A stretch of 64,000 nucleotides of DNA. It comes from Psychrobacter glacincola (GTDB lineage: Bacteria > Pseudomonadota > Gammaproteobacteria > Pseudomonadales > Moraxellaceae). The DNA lies in NCBI GenBank assembly GCA_001411745.2, contig LIQB01000009.1:62001-126000 (forward strand). Reading direction: 5' to 3'. Shown piece after piece: positions 55,599 through 64,000 of the stretch. Position numbers and translations under genes: made by a program. The notes beneath the pieces were generated by a model. It was given only the letters and a program-made list of their open reading frames with translations. It was not told where the DNA came from and made no database searches. The number at the start of each line of letters is the position of its first letter. Within the stretch, counting starts at the first letter, position 1.

Positions 55599-56134
55599 GC
55601 AAAAACCTTAAAAAACTCAGCATCTAATTCCAATGACTCTTGGCCCGTTTGTGCGGCAACAACAATACCTTCCCCAAATACGAACAGAGTGTCAGATTTA
55701 TGCTTAGCATTTTCCGCACTTACCTGTTCAAACTTAGCAAGTAGCCATTGTCTGACTTCAGTTTTATGCTGTTTGGCTATTTGATGCGGGGAAGACTCAG
55801 CATCTGAATACTCTGCGCAAGCATTAATAAACATACAACCATAAAAATCCTCTGATGACGTCCAGTCTTTTAGGAAGGTTAAGTAGCACCTTGCAATACC
55901 TGACACATCTTTAAGCTCAAAAATATCGAAGTAATCTTTTAGCTGATCCATAAACATCTGATGACGATATTTAAGCACCTCCTCAATAAGTCCCTCTTTA
56001 TTACCAAAATGAGCGTACAAAGTCCGCTTAGTAGTCCCTGCTCTCTTTGCTAAAAGCTCCACTCCACTGTCGTGAAAGCCTTGCTTATAAAAGAGCTCAT
56101 AGCTTTTTCGTAAAATAGTGTCTCGTAATTTCAT
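55595..56134 (-). CDS. TetR/AcrR-family regulator
   Basis: A 179-residue repressor. The N-terminal HTH is ILRKSYELFYKQGFHDSGVE, then LAKRAGTTKRTLYAHFGNKE. The C-terminal helical domain contains FYGCMFINACAEYS, typical of the TetR_C group near YcdC/NemR-like regulators. It is divergent from the HPP gene, with two strong palindromes between, so it is likely to repress that gene and itself. Confidence 0.9.
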   Translation of the reverse strand: MKLRDTILRKSYELFYKQGFHDSGVELLAKRAGTTKRTLYAHFGNKEGLIEEVLKYRHQMFMDQLKDYFDIFELKDVSGIARCYLTFLKDWTSSEDFYGCMFINACAEYSDAESSPHQIAKQHKTEVRQWLLAKFEQVSAENAKHKSDTLFVFGEGIVVAAQTGQESLELDAEFFKVFA

Positions 56135-56196
56135 TGGCTAAATCTCCTCTTCTTTTCGTTCCTATTATTTTATTCAATAAAAAACTATTATTTTTA

Positions 56197-56236
56197 TATA
56201 CCATTCGGTATACATTAATATATACTGATCAGTATA
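56197..56236. promoter_or_regulatory. Tandem palindromic TetR operators
   Basis: TATACC-ATTC-GGTATA (56197-56212) and the perfect palindrome TATACTGATCAGTATA (56221-56236), centres 24 bases apart, between divergent TetR and HPP genes. The size and pairing are typical of TetR operator pairs. Confidence 0.7.
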
Positions 56237-56281
56237 CCAGTAATTATACTTTTAAATTGTTTATTTATTACAGGAACTCGC

Positions 56282-56800
56282 ATGAATGCATTTTTTAATT
56301 GGCAAAAGCTAAGCGGTCAAGTCAGCCAATGCCCAAAAAGATTACCCTTATCTATGATACTAGTGGCTTGGCTTGGCGGCACTATTGCAACAGCAACGCT
56401 TGCTATTTTGGGTAACTCAATAGAAATTATTATGATTCTAGGCTCATTTGGTGCCAGTTGTTTATTGATATTTGCCTACCCTGCCAGCCCCTTTGCGCAG
56501 CCAAGAAATGTAATAGGCGGGCACTTTATTGCAACGCTTACAGGATTAGTTTTTATGAAACTTTTTGGTATTCACTGGTGGAGTATGGCAACGGCTGTCG
56601 GTACTGCAATTGCGTTAATGCTACTCTTTAAAATGCCGCACCCGCCTGCCGGCTCAAACCCTTTGATAGTGATGCTAGGTACAGTGAATTGGAGTTTTTT
56701 GATAACGCCTACTCTGCTTGGCTCTATCGTTTTAGTAATAGTGGCGCTAATTTATAACAATCTTGGTAAAGATAAGCAGTATCCAACATATTGGTGGTAG
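56282..56800 (+). CDS. HPP-family membrane protein
   Basis: A 172-residue integral membrane protein with four predicted helices and the family's namesake motif in KMPHPPAGSNPLIVMLG. PASPFAQPRNVIGGHF is also typical. HPP proteins are reported as nitrite or other small-anion transporters in plants and cyanobacteria; here the role is open. Probably repressed by the divergent TetR protein. Confidence 0.9.
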   Translation: MNAFFNWQKLSGQVSQCPKRLPLSMILVAWLGGTIATATLAILGNSIEIIMILGSFGASCLLIFAYPASPFAQPRNVIGGHFIATLTGLVFMKLFGIHWWSMATAVGTAIALMLLFKMPHPPAGSNPLIVMLGTVNWSFLITPTLLGSIVLVIVALIYNNLGKDKQYPTYWW

Positions 56801-56834
56801 AAGTTCAACTTTTATAGAAGACACTCATTTGCAT

Positions 56835-58235
56835 CTAATGATCTAAATACCTTCCCAACCAAGCCAAGAACTCATCACTCGTCGTTGATACATTTAATCT
56901 CAAATGTGTCGAAGCACGTGCATCTGGGTAAAATAATTGTCCCGGCGCAACTAGCCAGCCCTCTTTGTAAGCATCTAGTGCTAACTGTCCGGTATCCTGC
57001 CCTGTATCTACCCAGACAAAGAGACCTGCTTGCGTGTTTTCAGGATAAACAAGCCCAATCTTGGGTAGTGCCTCACGCAGTTTTTCATGCGCTTCATATA
57101 TATACTGCTGAACCTTTTTGATTTGACGGCGATACTCGCCATGCGTCCATAATCTATGAATAACCCGTTCACCAAATTCTGGGGTATTCAAATTACTCAA
57201 AGTTTTGATCCTCAGCATATCATCAACGAATTTATCTGGACTTACCAGCATACCGACGCGCCAACCAGACGACATCGACTTTGAAAATCCTGTTGCATAG
57301 AAGACTCGTTCAAACTGATCTAGACTTGCGTAGCGTAGTGTCTGATTATTCGGTACAAAGGCGGCATATAAATCATCTTCGAATATATAAGCATCGTATT
57401 CATGAATCAAATTAATGACCTGATGCGCGCGGGCAGGATGTAGGTTATAGGATGTTGGGTTATGCAGCACGCTATTAGTGAGATAGAGCTTAGGGTGGTG
57501 CGCCGCAAATAGCTTTTGCATTTGCTCAATATTAGGTCCTTGATGATCACGCTCAATCGCTATTACGTTTAGGCCTTGTTGTTGTAAGCAGCTTGATAAC
57601 CAATACCAACCTGGCCCATCGACCAAAACAGTATCACCAGCTTGGGTAAGCAGCTGCGCGGTCATGGTGACCGCTTGTGAGACACCTGCTGTAGTAATCA
57701 CATTATCAGTAGAGGTTTGCATGCCTTGAGTACTTAGGTGTTGAACCAGCTGCTGACGTAGTGGCAGATAGCCTCGCACATCGCCATAGTCATAGATAAA
57801 GCTATCCGCTTGCTGAGTCACCTGACGTATCGCCCATTCCATCTTGTCATTGCGCACCCAGTCTCTAGGCAGCGTCCCAACGCCTGGTGAGCAATGGTGC
57901 GGAATATCACTAAACACTTGCTGTACTAGCCAGCGTGTATCTATCACAGGATACTTAGCAATCATCTTTTCATTATTATTAAGCGGGATTGCAATGACTT
58001 GCTTATTGACATAATAGCCTGAGCTGGGCTTAGCGATTAATACGTTAGTAGCAACCAGCTGCTCATAAGCTTGTACCACCGTAAAGCTTGATATGTCTAA
58101 TAGTTTTGCTAATTTTCGCACCGAAGGCACGCGCTGATTGGGCAAATAAATCTGCCAGTCAATACGCTGCTGGAGCCATTCCGTAACAGCAGCAGTTTTA
58201 GTCAAGTTGGGATTGAGAGTATAAGTTTCGACCAT
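56835..58235 (-). CDS. MocR-family regulator, intact paralogue
   Basis: A 466-residue GntR/aminotransferase fusion. The winged helix (QRVPSVRKLAKLLDISSFTV) is followed by an aminotransferase-like domain with the PLP lysine in YATGFSKSMSSGWRVGML. It is a close paralogue of the broken gene at 62894. It is divergent from the LysE gene, with a shared operator-like motif in between, and likely controls export by that protein. Confidence 0.9.
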   Translation of the reverse strand: MVETYTLNPNLTKTAAVTEWLQQRIDWQIYLPNQRVPSVRKLAKLLDISSFTVVQAYEQLVATNVLIAKPSSGYYVNKQVIAIPLNNNEKMIAKYPVIDTRWLVQQVFSDIPHHCSPGVGTLPRDWVRNDKMEWAIRQVTQQADSFIYDYGDVRGYLPLRQQLVQHLSTQGMQTSTDNVITTAGVSQAVTMTAQLLTQAGDTVLVDGPGWYWLSSCLQQQGLNVIAIERDHQGPNIEQMQKLFAAHHPKLYLTNSVLHNPTSYNLHPARAHQVINLIHEYDAYIFEDDLYAAFVPNNQTLRYASLDQFERVFYATGFSKSMSSGWRVGMLVSPDKFVDDMLRIKTLSNLNTPEFGERVIHRLWTHGEYRRQIKKVQQYIYEAHEKLREALPKIGLVYPENTQAGLFVWVDTGQDTGQLALDAYKEGWLVAPGQLFYPDARASTHLRLNVSTTSDEFLAWLGRYLDH

Positions 58236-58301
58236 AATGAATGCGCTTCCTTTCCTCTCTAATTATAAATAGGCAAATAAGTAAATTGTAATGTTAGGGT
58301 C

Positions 58302-58354
58302 AACTATACACTTTGTTCACCACTCGTGAAACTGTATCGGGTCTGTTATGGGTA
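58302..58354. promoter_or_regulatory. MocR operator-like region, motif shared with 62818
   Basis: AACTATACACTTTGTT (58302-58317) occurs as exact reverse complement at 62818-62833. TACACTTT is repeated as AAACTGTA (58329-58336) in an imperfect dyad, and GTTATGGGTA (58345-58354) is also present in both places. Both regions precede paralogous MocR genes. Confidence 0.6.
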
Positions 58355-58408
58355 TTTAAACTATAGTTGAGTCCATAAACAACTTAAAACTATAAGGACA
58401 ATATACAA

Positions 58409-59086
58409 ATGGGATCAACCGTAAGCTTTGAAGGCAGTATAACGGCATTAGCTATTTTTATGCTGGTCAATTCTATTACGCCAGGTCCCAATAACTTGAT
58501 GCTACTGCATGGCAGTATTAAACGTGGATTTTGGGCATGTCGCTGGCACATGCTTGGGATTACTCTCGGCGTCACGATTATGCTTTGGCTGAGCTATTGG
58601 GGGATGGCGGCGTTAGTCGTTAGTTTCCCTGCCGTTATGTTGATTATAAAAGTGTTGGGCACACTATATTTATTGTGGCTAATCTATCAAATGGCTAAGA
58701 CCAACTTTACCACTATCATTAATGAGGCGCTGCTACAGGAGCAACAACGTCAACAAGCTGGTGAGAGTGTTATTGAGGTAAAAAAAAGCTTCGGTGAATT
58801 GCCTTTAAGTTTTGGACAAGCGCTACTGTTTCAATGGCTTAATCCAAAAGCATGGACGATGACGGTAGTTGCACCCAGTCTAGCGATGTTTCATGCCGGT
58901 AAGCCTTGGCTAGACAACTATGCATTGCTTGCTATGTGCACGATCGTCAATCTGCTATCCATCAGTTGCTGGGCGGCAGGTGGACATTGGCTGCGAAAGC
59001 TGGTGCATTTACCACGAGTCATGCGTGTTATTCATGCTTTGATTGTACTTATGACGCTGTATTGTGCCCTAACGCTTTGGCTATAG
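58409..59086 (+). CDS. LysE-family amino-acid exporter
   Basis: A 225-residue membrane protein of the LysE/RhtB family with about six helices. The N-terminal motif ITPGPNNLMLLHGSIKRGFW is diagnostic. It would export amino acids or related compounds. It is divergent from the MocR gene at 56835-58235, a usual pairing for amino-acid efflux control. Confidence 0.92.
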   Translation: MGSTVSFEGSITALAIFMLVNSITPGPNNLMLLHGSIKRGFWACRWHMLGITLGVTIMLWLSYWGMAALVVSFPAVMLIIKVLGTLYLLWLIYQMAKTNFTTIINEALLQEQQRQQAGESVIEVKKSFGELPLSFGQALLFQWLNPKAWTMTVVAPSLAMFHAGKPWLDNYALLAMCTIVNLLSISCWAAGGHWLRKLVHLPRVMRVIHALIVLMTLYCALTLWL

Positions 59087-59160
59087 ATAATAATTGCTTA
59101 ACGCTTAAAATTCGACTTTAGATAGAGACTATATGCACACCAATAACAAACTACCCAACC

Positions 59161-60324
59161 ATGTCTATTTTTTTATTAATCGGTCAAAGTATTAATCTAA
59201 CAACCGCGGTGCTATCGGTAACGGTAGCCGCTTTGGTCGGGTTATCTTTAGCGCCAACAGTGAGCTATGCCACTATTCCTTATGGATTGCAATTTTTAGC
59301 CATTCTAGTCAGCACCGTTTTATTCTCAAAACTCATGAAAAAATTCGGTAGATATCGTATTTTTAATGCAGGTATTGGGTTTTTATTTTTGTCAGGCATT
59401 ATTGGATTTTTATCTTTAATAGATAATAACTTTTTGTATTTATGCCTAAGTCATTTTTTATTAGGGCTTTTTATCTCAACCGCTAACTTTTATAGATTTG
59501 CCGCTACAGATACTATAAGTAGTGAGCTTATTCCCAAAGCCACGTCAATGGTCATCTCAGGTGGTGTGTTTGCTGCGATAGTCGCGCCATTATTGGCTAT
59601 CAATTTAGCCAAAGCGTCAGACTTACCTGATTATTCGCTCATTTATCTAGCTTTGTCAGCGCTTGCCATTATTTTATTTGTCATTATTCATCTTTGGAAT
59701 CGAGCAAACGTTCGTCACGGTAAAAGCAGTCTAAAAACAAAAACAGTACCCTTAAACACGACAGAGGTTAGAAAATACATCATTGTCATCGGTATATTAG
59801 GCGGTGCTCTAGGCTACTACATCATGAACCTTATGATGATAGCGTCGTCACTATTTTTAAAGCAAAGCCATTCTTTTGATTATGCGTCTTACGCGATTCA
59901 AATGCATGTACTTGCCATGTTTTTGCCCTCATTTTTTGTGGCAAAGATTATCAATCTCGTCAATAGCGTTAACACAATCATACTTGGCTTTGTTTTGATC
60001 TCCATCTCTTGCTTACTGCCTATTATTTTTGTTGACACTATTTTTATTAATATCGCTTTAGTTATTTTAGGCATTGGCTGGAATTTTACTTATTCAGGAG
60101 GATCAACGCTGCTAAGTAATATTCAAGGGGAGCAAAGGCTAAGATTTCAAGGAATTAATGAAACCGTCATTGCTTTTTTTGCAACCTTAGGCGCTTTTCT
60201 TCCTGCGCCTATACTGAGCTATTTTGGCTGGATAAATACCAACTTAGTGTTCTTTATATTTTCTATTTCGATATCGGCTCTATTTATCCTATTTGTATTT
60301 GCCTTCAAAAAAAGAGGCTATTAA
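59161..60324 (+). CDS. MFS transporter; N-terminus probably shifted at a T7 tract
   Basis: A 387-residue membrane protein with about 12 helices (LMKKFGRYRIFNAGIGFLFL is the loop 2-3 region). The ATG at 59161 has no ribosome site. An ATG at 59133 follows GAG and gives MHTNNKLPNHVYFF, then leaves the frame after seven T residues; six would join it to LLIGQSINLTTAVLSV. So the true start may be 59133 with a one-base slip. The protein lacks only about ten residues as read here. The substrate is unknown. Confidence 0.8.
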   Translation: MSIFLLIGQSINLTTAVLSVTVAALVGLSLAPTVSYATIPYGLQFLAILVSTVLFSKLMKKFGRYRIFNAGIGFLFLSGIIGFLSLIDNNFLYLCLSHFLLGLFISTANFYRFAATDTISSELIPKATSMVISGGVFAAIVAPLLAINLAKASDLPDYSLIYLALSALAIILFVIIHLWNRANVRHGKSSLKTKTVPLNTTEVRKYIIVIGILGGALGYYIMNLMMIASSLFLKQSHSFDYASYAIQMHVLAMFLPSFFVAKIINLVNSVNTIILGFVLISISCLLPIIFVDTIFINIALVILGIGWNFTYSGGSTLLSNIQGEQRLRFQGINETVIAFFATLGAFLPAPILSYFGWINTNLVFFIFSISISALFILFVFAFKKRGY

Positions 60325-60425
60325 TAGAGTGGTAATTAATTAGCCTTATAGCTCGTGTAGCACTTTGAATTTAAAAGTATTTTTTCAGGACACTAATCTT
60401 TAGAATAACAACCTTAGGATAATGT

Positions 60426-61382
60426 ATGAACCCAATCCACATCGCTTTAGCCGTATTGGTTGCCTTTATTTGGGGTGTGAACTTCACCTTTATTGCGTGG
60501 GCGCTTGAGAGCTTTCCACCACTCATGCTCACTGCCCTACGCTTTTTCTTTACCGCTGTGCCACTGGTTTTATTTCTCAAGCCACCTAAGTTTAACCGTA
60601 CGTTATTGATCTATGCCATTGGTACGTTTGTCATGCAGTATGCTTTTGTATTTACTGCTATGCACTTGGGTGCATCAGCAGGTTTGACGGCGCTATTGCT
60701 ACAAGTTCAGATATTTATCACGGTACTATTAGCATATGTCTTATTGGGTGAGACCGTGAATCGCATGCAGATTATTGGTATGCTAGTCGGTGTACTAGGT
60801 TTGTGTGTAATCGCTCTAAACCTTGGCGGTGATATGCCTTTAATTGGGTTTGTCTGTATCTTGATTGCGGCAATCGGTTGGAGCTTTGGCAACATTGCAT
60901 CCAAGCAGGTATCAACGCAAGCAATGGCAAAGACGATACAGCAAGGCGCTAGCCTGCATACTGGTTCACCTACTAACAGTAAGAATAAAGCATCGGCACT
61001 GTCTGCGTTGGCACTGGTGGCATGGGGCGGTCTGATCGCTTGTGTGATTTTGACTCTATCATCTCTTATATTTGAGGGCGCAGCGTGGCAGGTGACAACG
61101 TTTACACAAGCACCAATTAAGTCTTGGCTATCGCTTGGATTTATCGTATACATTTCAACGCTGATTGGCTTTGGACTTTGGTCACACTTACTCGCGCAAA
61201 ATACAGCCTCAAAAGTTACGCCATTTGCTTTGCTGGTGCCCGTATTCGGTATGGCGACATCAGTGCTGCTTATGGGGGAAGTCGTAACGTGGTGGAAGAT
61301 GTTGGCTATGCTGTTTATTCTATCAGGGTTGGTATTAGCTAATGTGAAGATTAGTGGTGGTAAAAAACTTATTCATTCGTAG
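60426..61382 (+). CDS. EamA/DMT-family transporter
   Basis: A 318-residue protein with about ten membrane helices in two EamA repeats (IALAVLVAFIWGVNFTFIAW, then SLGFIVYISTLIGFGLWSHL). A polar insertion of about 30 residues near position 165-195 lies between the repeats. These transporters export amino acids and metabolites. AGGATA precedes the ATG. Confidence 0.9.
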   Translation: MNPIHIALAVLVAFIWGVNFTFIAWALESFPPLMLTALRFFFTAVPLVLFLKPPKFNRTLLIYAIGTFVMQYAFVFTAMHLGASAGLTALLLQVQIFITVLLAYVLLGETVNRMQIIGMLVGVLGLCVIALNLGGDMPLIGFVCILIAAIGWSFGNIASKQVSTQAMAKTIQQGASLHTGSPTNSKNKASALSALALVAWGGLIACVILTLSSLIFEGAAWQVTTFTQAPIKSWLSLGFIVYISTLIGFGLWSHLLAQNTASKVTPFALLVPVFGMATSVLLMGEVVTWWKMLAMLFILSGLVLANVKISGGKKLIHS

Positions 61383-61429
61383 AATCAAACGACTGGTTTT
61401 TGCACTATTGCGCAAATTTATCAATGCTT

Positions 61430-62029
61430 TTAACCTATATCAAATTCCATACGTCTTGCAGTTGTTTGCATAGTTTGGCTATCTATTAACTTCTCCACAC
61501 AGTACAAGCTAGCGTAAATACCTGCACTTATTCCTGCTGAGGTGACAATATTAGTCGTCTTATCGCTAGCATCGACAAAACGAGTGTTAGCGATAACTTC
61601 AATATTGGGATAGGATGCTAAATTGTCCAAATCCATCCAATGGGTGGTTGCAGACTTGCCAGCCAGCAATCCAGCTTTAGCTAATAGCAAAGCGCCCGTA
61701 CAAACTGAAAGCGTTAACTTGGTAAGCTTTGCTTGAGAGATGATCCAATCAATAACTACTGGATTGTTAATCTCAATTTTCTCCGCGCCATAACCCCCTG
61801 GTATAACTAAAACGTCAATATCAGGATGATTAGTAAAACTGTAATCAGGAATAACAGTTAGTCCATTTCTAGCGAATATTGGGTCTGGCTGCTCAGCGAT
61901 AGTAATAACGTTGAAATGCTTATCACTGCTATCATTCTCAGCTAAAGAAAATACCTTAAAAGGTCCTGCAAAGTCTAATACTTCAACTTCATTAAACATT
62001 AATATGCCAACTGTTTGTATTGATGTCAT
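61430..62029 (-). CDS. DJ-1/PfpI family protein, copy 2
   Basis: A 199-residue paralogue of 44580-45179 with the same nucleophile region (LSVCTGALLLAKAGLLAG). One clear change is IFARNG for ISARNG. It follows the PaiB-family gene by 51 bases and is probably cotranscribed with it, showing the arrangement that is broken in copy 1. Confidence 0.9.
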   Translation of the reverse strand: MTSIQTVGILMFNEVEVLDFAGPFKVFSLAENDSSDKHFNVITIAEQPDPIFARNGLTVIPDYSFTNHPDIDVLVIPGGYGAEKIEINNPVVIDWIISQAKLTKLTLSVCTGALLLAKAGLLAGKSATTHWMDLDNLASYPNIEVIANTRFVDASDKTTNIVTSAGISAGIYASLYCVEKLIDSQTMQTTARRMEFDIG

Positions 62030-62080
62030 GGTTTGTCCTTAATTTAATACTATTAAATGAAATACTGCTTATTCGCACCC

Positions 62081-62734
62081 TTATAATTGAGTTAAATTAT
62101 AATTTATCTTTTCAACCAACGTCGCCATATTATTCGCTTTTGCTGTACGAAGCTCTTTCAGTCCTGTGACCACCCCTGCTCTATTTTCAGCCGATTTATT
62201 CTGACTCAGCTTAAACTGGGCTTGCACATCAGTAATATCGACACGAATACCAACGATGGCGCGACACATCGCCTGAATGTACTCTACAGGCGCATCATCA
62301 AGTGACCAAGGATGGGGTTGGCTAGCTTCAAAATCGACCGTCTGCTTTGATAAGATGTCAACAAGTGCTTCAGGCGCAGTTAATAGGCTGACATCGCCCG
62401 TGATATGTACGCTACGATAATTCCATGTCGGTACTTCTTTATGGGTCACTGCTTTGCTAGGATACCAATTAGGGCTAATGTAGTGCCCAGCATCTTGAAA
62501 GATAACCAGCCACGGCGCAGTAAGATTGGTGCTGTTGTTTAGCGCATTTACCTTAGCAATATGACCATATAGACAACCAAACTCACTACCATCATCTTGC
62601 CAGTACATGGGAATATGACAAGCTTCCAGTCCGTTGCCCGTTTGTGCAATGACCGTCACTAACGGTTTTTCTTTAATAAACGCTTGTATGGTCTCAAAAC
62701 TGTCTTCTTTAAAAGCTTTAGGGGTAAACATCAT
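62081..62734 (-). CDS. PaiB-type FMN-binding negative transcriptional regulator
   Basis: A 217-residue protein of the PaiB family (split-barrel FMN-binding fold). HIPMYWQDDGSEFGCLYGHI, PWLVIFQDAGHYISPNWYPS and WNYRSVHITGD are typical. In Bacillus PaiB is a transcription regulator, but many members may be enzymes. It is divergent from the broken MocR gene with a dyad between, and precedes the DJ-1 gene. It is the intact version of the fragment at 45231-45571. Confidence 0.9.
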   Translation of the reverse strand: MMFTPKAFKEDSFETIQAFIKEKPLVTVIAQTGNGLEACHIPMYWQDDGSEFGCLYGHIAKVNALNNSTNLTAPWLVIFQDAGHYISPNWYPSKAVTHKEVPTWNYRSVHITGDVSLLTAPEALVDILSKQTVDFEASQPHPWSLDDAPVEYIQAMCRAIVGIRVDITDVQAQFKLSQNKSAENRAGVVTGLKELRTAKANNMATLVEKINYNLTQL

Positions 62735-62817
62735 GGCTCCAAGTCGTTGTGTTATATATATGAGTTAATAATACGACTTCACCACCTAAGAATACCGATG
62801 CATTTTTTAAAATTACC

Positions 62818-62864
62818 AACAAAGTGTATAGTTAGATAGCCCTTGACAGTTATGGGTACACTTT
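62818..62864. promoter_or_regulatory. MocR operator-like dyad
   Basis: AAAGTGTA (62821-62828) and TACACTTT (62857-62864) form a perfect 8-bp inverted repeat with 28 bases between. The reverse complement of AACTATACACTTTGTT is at 62818-62833 and GTTATGGGTA at 62849-62858, as in the region 58302-58354. Confidence 0.6.
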
Positions 62865-62893
62865 CTGAATTCTAATAATAAGCCAACTACTTT

Positions 62894-64000
62894 ATGAACG
62901 ACACTCTCACTCTTAATCCTAATATCAGTAAAACAGCAGCTGTGATCGAATGGATTCAGCAGCGAATTGATAGTCAAATCTACAAACCCTACCAGAGAGT
63001 GCCTTCCGTACGCAAACTAGCTATAATCTTGGATGTTTCGAGCTTTACCGTGACCCAAGCTTATGAGCAACTAGTTGCTACGAATGTGTTAATGGCTAAG
63101 CCAAATTCCGGCTATTATGTTTTACCTCAAGTGAATTATGATAGAAATCCAGAGCTTGTGGAAAAGGAAGCTCTGGTTGATACCAGCTGGCTAGTACAGC
63201 AGATGTTGAACGATATTCCTAATCACCGAGCACCAGGATCAGGTGAGCTGCCTGTTGAGTGGATTAGGAATGATAGGATGCAATGGGCGGTTAGACAGGT
63301 TAATCAAGATATCGATAGCTTTATATATAACTACGGTGAAACTCAAGGTTATTTACCTTTACGTGAGCAATTAGTCCAGTATTTAGATTTGCTAGGTATT
63401 CATACTAGTGCCGATAATATTATCACTACAACAGGGGTAACGTAGGCGATACGGTTTTAGTGGATGGTCCTGGCTGGTATTGGACGTCGAGTACCTTACA
63501 ACAACAAGGCTATCAGGTGGTATCAGTTGAACGCGACCACCAAGGCCCGAACATTGAACAAATGAGACAGGTTTTAGAAGAGTATCGTCCCAAGTTATAC
63601 ATTACTAACAGCGTACTTCATAATCCAACGTCATATAATTTGCAACCTGCCCGCGCTCATCAAGTCTTAAACTTAATGCATGAATACGATGTTTGTATTT
63701 TTGAGGATGATTTGTACGCAGCATTTTTACCTGATGAAACGCCGCTTAGGTACGCTAATATAGACCAATTTGAGCGAGTTTTTTATGCCACTGGATTTTC
63801 TAAATCTATGGCATCAGGCTGGCGCGTGGGCATGCTAGTCAGTCCCGATAAATTTATCAATCAGATACTTAAGCTTAAAACCCTTAGCAATATGACCTCA
63901 TCAGAGTTTGGCGAGCGCGTGGTTTATCGACTGTGGACGCAAGGAAAATATCGCCGTCAGCTCAAGAAAGTACATCAGAAACTCTATATTGCCCATCAAG
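62894..64000 (+). pseudogene. MocR-family regulator with a small deletion, runs off the window
   Basis: A paralogue of 56835-58235. The GntR-type HTH (QRVPSVRKLAIILDVSSFTV) and the start of the aminotransferase-like domain are intact up to NIITTTGVT, where a TAG ends the frame at 63445. The continuation (GDTVLVDGPGWYW to YATGFSKSMASGWRVG and on to the window end) is in another frame. Compared with the intact paralogue about 37 bases are missing at the junction. The gene is therefore probably inactive, unless the sequence is wrong there. Confidence 0.85.

Noticed and set aside
60707..61153. A 148-codon frame antisense to the EamA transporter
   Set aside because: Shadow of a membrane protein; no ribosome site or recognisable domain.

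Overview
The window looks like a chromosomal segment of a gammaproteobacterium, most likely a Psychrobacter-like member of the Moraxellaceae. This rests on moderate-to-low GC, gene content (MtfA, hydantoinase B/A, MocR and LysE genes), many lipoproteins and IS3/IS1-family elements as I recall them from that genus. No rRNA or complete tRNA was seen, so the assignment is inference. Layout: (1) 1-9.6 kb is ordinary housekeeping and metabolic DNA: a peroxiredoxin-like protein, a hydantoinase/oxoprolinase B-A pair with an AraC regulator next to it, a RhuM/Fic protein, MtfA, a lipoprotein and a small secreted protein. (2) 9.6-16.3 kb is very AT-rich. It ends in a tightly coupled set of three different tyrosine recombinases plus a small coiled-coil protein, resembling Tn554-type or gamma-mobile-trio transposition modules; this probably marks one end of a genomic island. 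(3) 16.3-24.3 kb holds a defective IS3-family element, a group of orphan immunity-like genes (one SUKH family, two broken by A8 homopolymer frameshifts), two convergent Sel1-repeat lipoproteins, a beta-propeller-like lipoprotein and a recent IS1-family insertion with an 8-bp target duplication. (4) 24.3-36.1 kb is an array of four paralogous serpin lipoproteins with nearly identical C-termini but very different reactive-centre loops. They are interleaved with small lipoproteins and a third Sel1 protein. The outer two serpin genes share an identical promoter/operator block at the same distance from their start codons. (5) 36.2-44.6 kb is a defence block: a Gabija-type pair (OLD-family ATPase/TOPRIM nuclease GajA and UvrD-like helicase GajB), preceded in the same direction by a HelD-like helicase with added zinc ribbons, and divergent from a ParA/StbB-like ATPase. 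Similar IS-end relics in the same orientation lie on both sides of the block. (6) 44.6-49.8 kb is a decay zone: a duplicated DJ-1/PaiB pair with PaiB cut by nested IS elements, fragments of HsdS and an ABC ATPase, a frameshifted aldo/keto reductase and a nonsense-broken carboxymuconolactone decarboxylase. (7) 50-64 kb is ordinary accessory metabolism and transport: LysR, two MFS transporters, three MocR regulators (the last one broken), glutamine amidotransferase, isochorismatase, TetR-HPP, LysE, EamA and the second DJ-1/PaiB pair. The likely story is an island entering through the multi-recombinase module and collecting immunity, protease-inhibitor and antiphage genes, with IS elements reshaping and deleting its edges. 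Several broken genes differ by one base in a homopolymer, so sequencing error must be excluded before calling them biological.
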